Positions 56,001-64,000 of a stretch of 64,000 bases of DNA are shown one piece after another. The notes beneath the pieces were generated by a model. The model was not told the DNA's origin, searched no databases, and saw only the letters and a program-made list of their open reading frames with translations. This DNA is from Dreissena polymorpha (Eukaryota; Mollusca; Bivalvia; Myida; Dreissenidae), in assembly GCF_020536995.1 (NCBI RefSeq), contig NC_068356.1, positions 87,339,941 through 87,403,940 of the forward strand. Reading direction: 5' to 3'. Positions within the stretch are counted from its first letter, which is position 1. Each line of letters starts with the position of its first letter. Position numbers and translations under genes: made by a program.

Positions 56001-59000
56001 CCCATATCGCCACATTTCTTAGAGCAGTTGCCCCAACGCTCCGAAGGTTGCCAGGCAAAACTTTCACAGGGCGGTAAATTACAGTTTTCAATAACGACTG
56101 GTTTCTCGATTTCAGCACAAAACTTGTCAGCCAGACTGGTTTCCCGATCGTCGTACGTCACATTTCTACATTGAGTCCGACGCTCCCTGACAGCTGATTG
56201 CCCGCACGTTTGACTGCAGTCCGACCATATATCCGACATTACCCACTTTAGCCTGTAGCAGTCCCTCCTGTTACACGCCCTACTTTCCGTCGTTTTTTCT
56301 TCGCTCCTGCAAAACCACGCACTCACGTCGCTTATTGGCTTATCGCCTATGTACTTCTTGCACACCAACTTCTGCAACTGCACTCCGTCAGTACCACAGC
56401 TTGCGTTGCAATCGTGCCAGGTATCTGTTGGTCTCCATTTATACGACAAACACGGTAGCCGGTTACACGCACGTGGTTCCTGAGGGCTTTTAAGATCGGA
56501 ACAAAATCGGTTTTCCACCGTTTCTGGTTCTCGGTCTCCCGTCAGTTTCAGGCAGAAAAACAACTGATACTGTGTTCCAGACTCGCCGCAAGTTTGCGTG
56601 CACTCGCTCCAATCTGACGTCACATTCCATTTGAATAGCACCGCCGTGCATTCCATGCGATTGCAGGGCTCGTTGGAGATTGGCTCTTAATAAGGAAAAT
56701 AACTTTTATTGGAAAGACAGTGTGTGTTTTTCTGCTGTGGATAAAAGGTAAACAATAAACTGACGGTTTCCTTTAACCCATTTATGCCGAGTGGACTGTC
56801 CCATCCTTCAAAATTGAATCAATTTATTTCCAAAATAATGGATTTCTAGTATATTTATTTCTATATTTAGAATATTTCTTACAGAAATTCCTTTAAGCAA
56901 ACAGCGCAGACCCAAATGAGACGCCGCATCATGCGGCGTCTCATCTGGGTCTTCGCTGTTTGCCAAGGCCTTTTTTCTAGACGCTAGGCATAATTATGGG
57001 TTAACATGGTAAGGATGTGTATTAATGAACAACATATGTTGTCGAAAAACAATCATAATGCCTAAGAAGAAATTGTTTGTGATGGCGTGCCTGGTTCGGA
57101 AACGAAGCTTGGTAAGGAATATATCGAAAGAAGAAGTAAAAACGGTTTAAATGTACAAATATTAAACGATAAACGTTCAAAATTCTCCTAAGCGTCGATT
57201 TCTATTACACTGAAAACTCATTTACGTTTAACTTTAGTTAAAGGACGAATTATGCCAGAGGGCCTGAAAGGCCCAAAGTCGCTCACATGAGATAACAAGA
57301 AATTATTAGGACAAATCTTCTGACCAAGTTTCATGAAGATTGGACAATACATGTGGCCTCTAGAGTGACAACAAGGTTTAACTATAGCCATATATAGCCA
57401 TATAAGAAAAAATGCCCCGCCCCGTGGTAGCAATGCTTTTCAACAAACCGGCATCTTTTTTTAACTCGTCCAAGATATTATTTGGATGAATCTTCTGACC
57501 GAGTTTCATGAAGATCGGACTATAAATGTGGTCTCTAGAGTGTTAACAAGATTTTACTATAGCCATATATCGCCGTATAAGGAAAATGCCCCGCCCCTTG
57601 GCAGCCATGTTTTTCAAGCAAACGTAACCATTTTCGAACTCATCCAAGATATCAATAAGAACACTCTTCTGGCCATATTTCATGAAGATTGGACAATAAA
57701 TGTGGCCTCTAGAGTGTTAACAAGGTTTTACAAAAGCCATATATAGCCATATAAGGAAAAAATGCCCTGGTGGCCATGTTTTTAAAGAAACCAAAACCAT
57801 TTTCGAACTCATCCAAGTAATCATTGGGACAAATCTTATGACCAAGTTTCATGAAGATCGGAAAATAAATGTGGCCTCTAGAGTGTTAACAAGGTTTTAC
57901 TATAGCCATATAAGGAAAAATGCCCCGCCCACTGGCGGCCATGTTTTACAACTAAAGGGCATCATTTTTTAACTCGTCCAAGATATTAGTGGGATAAATC
58001 ATCTGACCAAGTTTCATGAAGATTGGACAATAAATGTGGCCTTTAGAGTGTTAACAAGATTTTCTATAGACATATATAGCCATATAAGGAAAAATGCCCC
58101 GCCCCCTGGCGGCCATGTTTTTCAACCAACCGGCATCATTTTCAAAGTCGTCCAAGATATCATAAGAATGAATGTTCTGACCAAGTTTCATGTAGATTGG
58201 ACAATAAATGTGGTCTCAACAAAGTTAAAGTGTTAACAAGATTTTACTATAGCCATATATATAGCCATATATGGAAAAATGCCACGCCCCTTGGCAGCCA
58301 TGTTTTTTAAGCAAAGGTAACCATTTTCGAACTCATGCAAGATATCATTGAGACCAATCTTCTGACCAAATTTCATGAAGATTGGGCAATAAATGTGGCC
58401 TCTAGAGAGTTAACAAGGCAAATGTTGACGGCGCACGACGGATGACGGTTGACGCACGACGGACAAAAGGCGATCACAAAAGCTCACCATGAGCACGTTG
58501 TGCTCAGGTGAGCTAAAAAGCACAATGGTACCCGACCTGATATGTTCTGACAGTATATCCGGTCCACTGTGTCCCCGCTCTCTATCGACTCGCACTCGTA
58601 CAACTGATAGTGGACGCCTTCCTTCCCACACGTGGCGGAGCACGCGCTGTAGTCACGGCGCATGCGCCATAGGTACCTGACACGCGCAGTAGATTTATAG
58701 TAGTGAAATACAATATTTGTACGAATAAGAATACGTGTATATTAATTGCAATTCTAAAGATATGGGATTGCGAGTCCCTCAAGTAGGGTTCTTCTTGGTT
58801 TCTAGAAAATTGTTTTGTGGACCTAAATATTTGAACATATTGCAGTATAAAGCCCCTACTCAGTTTCAAATTAAAATAAGCATGCACCAAAAGCTAATGT
58901 CGACTTCGTTCAAAGAATAACAACAGGATCTTAACGAGCTAATAAAGTAACGGCAACGTCACGGCCTTAATAAACCAACGCGGTAAGTAACCACCCAATC

Positions 59001-62000
59001 ATTAGTTATAAAATGTAAATGAAACTAGTTTAAAACTTCCTTTTAAAAACAAAGAAATGCAGCTATCTCAAACAGCTGTGCGTATCCGTTAAACGACCAC
59101 AATGAATGCACACGAGGATAAAATGACCTTTTTTTTACAAAATGAGTCGCGGTCTGAGAAAAATTGGGCATAATTAACGCGCATAAAGTGTCGTCCCAGA
59201 TTAGCATGTGCAGTCCGCACAGGCTAATCAGGGATGACACAATCCGCCTAAATTGGATTTTTGCTAAGAAGAGACATGCACTCTTTTAAACGAAAAATGT
59301 CATAAACGCGGAAAGTGTCGTCCCTGATTAACCTGTGCGGACTGCACAGGTGAATCTGGGACGACATTTTACGCACATGCATTATGCCCAGTTTTCTTAG
59401 AATACGACTCAAATGTTCTTACTTCAGCGAATCGCAGTCAATCATTTCGCAGACGTGGTTTTTAGACTCGCGCCTTTCTATGACGTCACATAATTTGTCC
59501 TCGACCTTCACCTCCTTCTGTTTGTCCGTGCAGGCATAGACAATGTGTTGAACACCTTAATACAAACCATGTAAATATGTATACAAACTTCTAACATTAT
59601 CAGAATCTTTGCAGTTTCTATATTTTTCATCTACACATGTAATATCTTTTGATTGAAGCAATTCCTTCTCGCTCTGGAAACTCTGTAACGTTTCATCACT
59701 TACATTTCATAACTGGGAGTTGTAATGAATTGTAATGCGATGAGCCGCGTTCCTGGAAAACTGGGCTTATTGAATCTGCGAACTGCAATGCTAATCTGGG
59801 ATGACAGTTTTTTCACATGCACTAAGCAAAGTTGTTGTTTTTACCAAAGGCTATTCAATTTGATGTTTCCGCGCGTGCGGAATCTCACCTTTTCCGCACG
59901 TGACACTGCACGGGCTCCAGTCCTCAAACTTCCACGTGTATTTGCTCTTCTCCCATGTGAAGTCGTTATTGTCAATGGTGTAGGCGAAATCCAGGCTGGC
60001 CGGAATCTTCCAGTCCATGGGATAAACCTTCAACATATACGTTTTATTTTCATACCCTTTAGTATTTATTGCAAATTTAGTATGCCGGTTAGATAGGGGT
60101 TTGGCTTGACCGTATCAGGAACGATTCTACACATTGGGCGTAAAATTATAAAGATGCGTCAAATGCGACAAGTATAAAAGTTTCCATCGTATTCAAATGC
60201 CCAATTGTAAAGCGATTCGCTGGAAAGTAATCAAAAGCTGACAGTGTAGAAAGAAAGTTTGAGAGAAAAAAAAAACATACTAAAACACGTTTAATTATAA
60301 ACGCAAACGCATTTAATCAAATGAAAGGATCGAAATTGGCTTCTCTTTTGTATTGGCTTCTGTGATAGTCTATATAATGGGAAATTCAATCTAATTTTTA
60401 CTAATAGAACAAAGGAAGCTCAATACGAATTTCGGAATACACCTAAATCGTGTTAACTTGCGCAAACAGTATAATAATGTAAATTAAACTGGCTTACCAA
60501 AACATTAACATTCCTATGAACAGGCCCCTTTGTCGACAGCTTTTCGTGACCCTGATTGTTGGTGTACTCGAACCACGCCCCCTCGAGTACAAACGGGCGA
60601 CTTCGACCCTGGGCGCCGTCACCGTTGAGTACGCGAGTATAGTAGCGTGTATCCTCAACAGCTGGGCGGAATAGAATACACTATTATTTTAAAATAACCT
60701 ACCGTTTTCGTTTACGAAAAGCAAAACGATTAAATTATTGACCCTAAAAGGCATCAAATACAAATCTTGTTTTGTCATGCTTTATCAAAGTGAAAGTATT
60801 GTTAATGATATTTTGCTTGTGAAACAAAATCAAGCATTTCTGTGTTACTCAGAGATTCTCAGATCAAATAGATCACTCTGTATTAATAATGCTTGTTAAC
60901 ATAAACTCTTTAAAAAACGTACACAAATGAGAAAACAAATCAAAATAATAACAACGTTTTTGGATACAAGTTGGAGTTGTGCATGATCCCAAAGAGACAC
61001 GCAACCGCTATTGCATTCTGCAGTGTGAATGTCATTTTCCAATCGTGAATCAAGTACAGCATATTCGTTAAAACACTGCATTTCACACATTCATCCTGCT
61101 TATCATTGAGTATAAACTGATTTCGTGTTCAATAAATTGTACAACGTACATATGAAGTGCGGCAGGGTGGCGGTCTCTTTGATGACGATGTCCCGGGCCC
61201 CTTCCGGCAGTACCATCACCCTCTCGTAATGGTCACCTCCCGCTTGAGGTAAGAGAGGTTATCATTAATTTTGACATATTTAGACCTATGTATTTTAGCT
61301 CTATTGCATCGAAAGCCTAAAATTTATTGAACCCTTCCCGATTTCGTTTCCTGCATAGAGCCAGTATTTGGTTTCCTTTAGAGGAGATATAAATAACGCC
61401 CACACAATGGGGAGTTGACGCACGACCTCCTTGGCGCTAGGCGAACACCATATCCACCACGCCACGGCGACCGCTAAAGTCATCGTTTTGCGGCCATAGA
61501 ATAGTATATGCAGAGAAATAAGAATGCATTATATAAAGTAAGATTATGTTTATAATATATAGTTCGTCCATCGTGTGTTTTATTAATTCCAAGCAGGCAT
61601 AACTATAATAAAAGACACGGTACGTTCTTCGTTTCCAAAATTTTAATGAATAATTTGTAAATGTATGAACAGAATGAAAAGTAAAATAGATTTTCAATCA
61701 CACTTTACGCACATGCATTATGCCCATTTTTCTCATAACACGACTCATATTGAAAAATTGCAAACTGAAACAGTACGAGTTATTTCACCTGCACCATATT
61801 TGAATGTGCGATGCACATTTCCGGTCACAGTTTTGCAACTAGACCCGTTCCCTCGACACAACCCACACTTGTCAAGCTTCGCATCCGAACCGCGCACGCC
61901 ATCACAGCCAACTGGCTGCAAATAATTAAATGTACCATTGGATATTTACTCATATGAAGCATAATAATACTTAAAACTGTTTCCATGTCTACTCTGTATT

Positions 62001-62404
62001 CCACTCTTATTACAATCAAATGAATTTACAGTACGTCGAATTTCCGGTAAATTCGCGTGTGCCTGTGTGTGCTTGTATTTCAAAGTAAATTTACACGTCC
62101 CCTGCGTCTTCACGCCTGCATGTATGTGCAAACCTGCTCATTTGAACATATTAGTGACACAATTAGTTTGAGTCAAAGTAGGTAACATTTACCACTGATA
62201 ATTTCATTATGTGCTGTGTTATATATGGGGGTCCATACAGGTATATACAGTGTACGCATGCGTGTCGTACCACGCACTGTCCATCGATGCATATCTGGCC
62301 TGGATCGTCGTACGAACACGGAGTTCCGTTATCGACGAAAGCGTCGAACGTCACGACGTCGCTGCTACCGTCTGCTACACACGTCAGCTTGCAGCGGTCG
62401 GACT
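52836..62404 (-). CDS. ADAMTS or ADAMTS-like secreted matrix protein, 3' part: Cys-rich end, spacer, ten TSP1 repeats, PLAC
   Basis: Exons from 5' to 3' on the - strand: 62404-62271, 61915-61789, 61242-61150, 60661-60498, 60027-59889, 59555-59423, 58676-58537, 56685-55488, 55124-54906 (upper edge approximate), 54431-54296, 53615-53472 or 53615-53362, and 53002-52836. Phases match at each junction. Domains: cysteine-rich end (SDRCKLTCVADG, NGTPCSYDDPGQICIDGQCV joined to PVGCDGVRGSDAKLDKCG), ADAMTS spacer across four exons (EGARDIVIKETA; RPFVLEGAWFEYTNNQGHE), then ten TSP1 modules of the CSxTCG type, then PLAC. Family role: extracellular matrix proteases or their non-catalytic relatives; TSP1 repeats are often O-fucosylated and C-mannosylated. 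No protease domain is in the window, so ADAMTS, ADAMTSL and papilin-like are not separable; upstream exons should lie past 64000. No Ig or Kunitz module was seen. Confidence 0.88.
53362..53615 (-). CDS. PLAC-domain exon 'a' of the ADAMTS-like gene
   Basis: After the acceptor ATATCGCAG this exon reads DNKEPECVRDKAAICKRATE, HCGHKSFFRVCCQTCARI: the six-cysteine PLAC (protease and lacunin) pattern that ends many ADAMTS-like proteins and papilins. It enters with two bases that complete the single G left by the TSP1 exon at 54431-54296, giving EEEKCPA-DNKEPEC. Read straight on, it runs past the domain to a TAA at 53362. A usable donor (GGAAG|GTGAAG) at 53472/53471 would make a 144-base, phase 1-1 exon that could splice in frame to PLAC exon 'b'. 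Which form is used cannot be told from the sequence. Confidence 0.82.
53652..53857. mobile_element. TTAA MITE family C, copy 1
   Basis: Starts TTAACCCATTTATGCCTAG and ends GCTAGGCATACATGGGTT. The inner CAAACAGCGCAGACCCTGATG and GAGACGCCGCATCATG form half of a hairpin that is shortened here. It lies 37 bases upstream (gene sense) of PLAC exon 'a'. The right TTAA has become TTCA. Confidence 0.75.
54168..54196. repeat. (GT)n plus poly-G tract (ADAMTS-like intron)
   Basis: A short GT microsatellite runs into about fourteen G. It lies in the intron before PLAC exon 'a'. Confidence 0.9.
54498..54684. mobile_element. TTAA MITE family C, copy 2
   Basis: TTAACCCATTTATGTCTAGCG on the left and CTAGGCATAAATTGGTTAA on the right. 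Opposite orientation to the copies at 53652 and 56773; the hairpin arm is shortened. It lies in the intron between the exons at 54906 and 54431. Confidence 0.75.
55488..56685 (-). CDS. Large exon of the ADAMTS-like gene carrying six whole TSP1 repeats and the end of another
   Basis: One uninterrupted 1198-base exon. It begins with the last residues of TSP1 repeat 2 (EPISNEPCNRMEC), then encodes repeats 3 to 8, each about 60-67 residues with Trp-rich starts and six cysteines: WSECTQTCG, WHDCNASCG, WSDCSQTCG, WGNCSKKCG, the divergent CRKTCQ, and GECNATCG. Acceptor TTATTAAG before 56685; donor GTTTGG after 55488. Repeat 7 (CRKTCQEE) lacks the usual Gly after the second Cys. The other TSP1 repeats of the gene are each cut by introns, so this block of repeats may have grown by duplication inside one exon or lost its introns. 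It is part of the gene at 52836-62404. Confidence 0.88.
56773..57004. mobile_element. TTAA MITE family C, copy 3 with full hairpin
   Basis: TTAACCCATTTATGCCGAG at the left and GCATAATTATGGGTTAA at the right. The central palindrome GAGACGCCGCATCATGCGG and CGTCTCATCTGGGTC is complete. It lies just upstream (gene sense) of the large TSP1 exon. Confidence 0.8.
57250..58518 (-). mobile_element. Tandem-repeat element of the same family, reverse orientation (ADAMTS-like intron)
   Basis: On the - strand it starts TTTTTAGCTCACCTGAGCAC at 58518 and ends near 57250 with GGCCTTTCAGGCCCTCTGG. It holds about seven units of roughly 160 bp with GTTAACACTCTAGAGGCCAC and CATGGCCGCCAGGGGGC variants. Its edge is only 16 bases from the donor of the exon at 58676-58537. 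Confidence 0.75.
59143..59410. mobile_element. Foldback MITE family A, copy in an ADAMTS-like intron
   Basis: Starts GAGTCGCGGTCTGAGAAAAA and ends CCCAGTTTTCTTAGAATACGACTC reversed. It has the same internal hairpins as the copy at 583-835. It lies 13 bases downstream (in gene sense) of the donor of the exon at 59555-59423. Confidence 0.85.
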
Positions 62405-62431
62405 CTAAAGCCCAACACACATATATACATA

Positions 62432-63320
62432 CCGTAATAACTCTTTGTTTTCGGACAGCCCTTTTTTAGCAAAAATAATATTTTTCGTGACTCTTAATTT
62501 TCGGACACACGAGTTTTCGTCCATAATTAATGTCTCTAAGTTTTCGGACAGTATATTTTACAGCGTTATTAAGCCAAATTTCAGTCCTGTTTTCGATATC
62601 TAATGACACTTCGATTAAGGGTTTTTACAACCAGATTAACATCTTAAAACATGGCAGGTGCATGCCCGAGGGCAACGGACCATTACATTTGCGTTATTGG
62701 GTAAATAACCTTGTAAGCTGGTATTAAACAATGGTTTCGCCCGATAGTATAATAAGCGTTATGACAATTACCATAGGTAGTGCCAATTAACAGTTCAATT
62801 ATCTACCGAAATTGTACCACCCCTTCTCAGTAAAATAACTGTGACAAATACTAAACGCTTCAAAGTGGGATGCACCCTAGTGCAAGTTTTACGAACAATG
62901 GAAGGAGTTAGACAACAATTATCGGAAATGACCAAGCAAAGAATTCATAGTTTGCTTTTTTAATGCGTTAATTACAGGTTCATACTAGCGAGTATCGGTA
63001 CATCACATGCTCATCTTTGAACTCGTTGGTTAAAGTACAACCTTGCAGTAACTTTCTGTCAAATAAATAAAGCATTTAAAATTATTTAAAATGCAGTGCA
63101 AAAATATATAACTGTAATTTATACTATACGGCATGGTATTTTACAAGCGCGTGCTATTACCGGTAGGCGTTGATACAATTGACGCTTTTTTTCGGACACT
63201 TAAATTTTCGACTCTAAGTTTTCGACACCTGTATTTTGTGAATATTTTTTCGTATCTAAGTTTTCGGACACGACAAAATTTAATTAGTTTTAAGTGTCCG
63301 AAAACATAGAGCAATTACGG
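62432..63320. mobile_element. TIR DNA element with CCGTAATTACTC ends, copy 2 (889 bp)
   Basis: It reads as the reverse complement of the element at 864-1769, with the same CCGGTAATAGCACGCGC internal block and the same subterminal TCCGAAAACTTAGAG repeats. It is flanked by TA (62430-62431, 63321-63322). It lies 28 bases upstream of the first visible exon of the ADAMTS-like gene, within its intron. It is non-autonomous. Confidence 0.85.
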
Positions 63321-64000
63321 TACACACACTTTCCGCTTTCATGGATTATTTCATTAAAATAAAGTATCGTCTAAGCGAAAATCCTGTCCAGGCGGAAAGT
63401 GTTGCAGACTGCACTTGCTTATCTGGGTCGACAATTTACGCACATGCATTAAGCTCCGTTTTCACAAGGAGAGGCTATTTTTTTTAAAGTTTTGATATAC
63501 AAGTACCAGTTTTGGTGTTTTGCATGCATTTCGATCATGTTCTCCTTGCTACTGTTTACTCTATACAATACATCAAATAATGCTCGGTAATAATTTATAT
63601 TCCTTGATCCGACTACTCAGCCACATTAATCTGAAGCATAGTAAAGATTATAGAGATTATAGTATATCATGTACAATCAAGGTGGTCTCAATTCCTAAAA
63701 AAAGCACATTCCTGCTTCTCCTGCTAGTATTAGTGTTGATGAAAATATATATGATGCTGATGGTGCTTATGAACATAATTATACAATTTTATTATATACC
63801 TGTTTAATGCTTTTAACAAAATACAGGTTGTATCAATCGTTGAAATAAAAAATCCCGTATTACGCTACTCGCTGTTTCCAATTTCGTATTACCATACTAG
63901 CCGGACTACTTCGACCCCTTTAATGACGTCACATTACACGCACCGAAAATAGAAATATTTAATATTACGAAATATATTACGTAGTACATCGTGTGACGTC
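63321..64000. other. No exon seen; family A remnant at 63325-63475
   Basis: Probably intron of the ADAMTS-like gene. A partial family A MITE is present (GGCGGAAAGTGTTG, TTTACGCACATGCATTAAG). The rest is AT-rich. Confidence 0.45.

Noticed and set aside
61665-62469. Several + strand open frames
   Set aside because: Antisense shadows of the cysteine-rich and spacer exons of the ADAMTS-like gene, or frames in the TIR element.
1-64000. LTR retrovirus-like or Polinton elements
   Set aside because: No paired long terminal repeats, integrase, capsid or envelope-like coding was recognised.

Overview
The window looks like nuclear DNA of a bivalve mollusc, possibly a dreissenid. It is AT-rich, has small exons in long introns, and is crowded with foldback (MITE-type) elements and tandem-repeat elements of the kind abundant in bivalves. 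Species assignment is inference from repeat style and gene content. All exon models come from splice signals, reading phase and family knowledge; nothing was aligned by computer.

Three protein-coding genes are well supported. (1) METTL14, the non-catalytic partner in the m6A mRNA methyltransferase, lies on the + strand at 20412-38426 in ten exons that join in phase into a 454-residue protein. (2) A single-exon MFSD6-like major facilitator transporter of 675 residues lies on the + strand at 44854-46881. (3) The 3' part of a secreted ADAMTS/ADAMTS-like protein lies on the - strand at 62404-52836: end of the cysteine-rich region, spacer, ten thrombospondin type-1 repeats, then two separate PLAC-domain exons in the same splice phase. 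Its 5' part lies beyond the right edge. A tRNA-Asp(GTC) gene (3059-3130, -) and an orphan TATA-driven signal-peptide exon (16338-16398, -) complete the host set.

Layout: 1-13 kb is gene-poor, with the tRNA, several MITEs and broken THAP and LINE pieces. 13-20 kb holds a CGTACCC minisatellite, a Penelope-like fragment with a GIY-YIG domain and a 5'-truncated LINE. 20-38 kb is METTL14 with repeat-filled introns. 39-43.5 kb is a three-level nest of elements, including a near-perfect 250-bp inverted repeat, followed by another TIR element. 44.8-47 kb is the transporter. 47-52.7 kb is repeats and AT-rich spacer. 52.8-62.4 kb is the ADAMTS-like gene. 62.4-64 kb is a TIR element and spacer.

The most notable points are the paired PLAC exons, either alternative C-termini or a double PLAC; the insertion of all three visible copies of one TTAA-flanked MITE family inside copies of another MITE family; MITEs carrying or splitting tRNA-like sequence; and a GC-AG intron in METTL14. 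No CRISPR array, operon or clear LTR element was seen.
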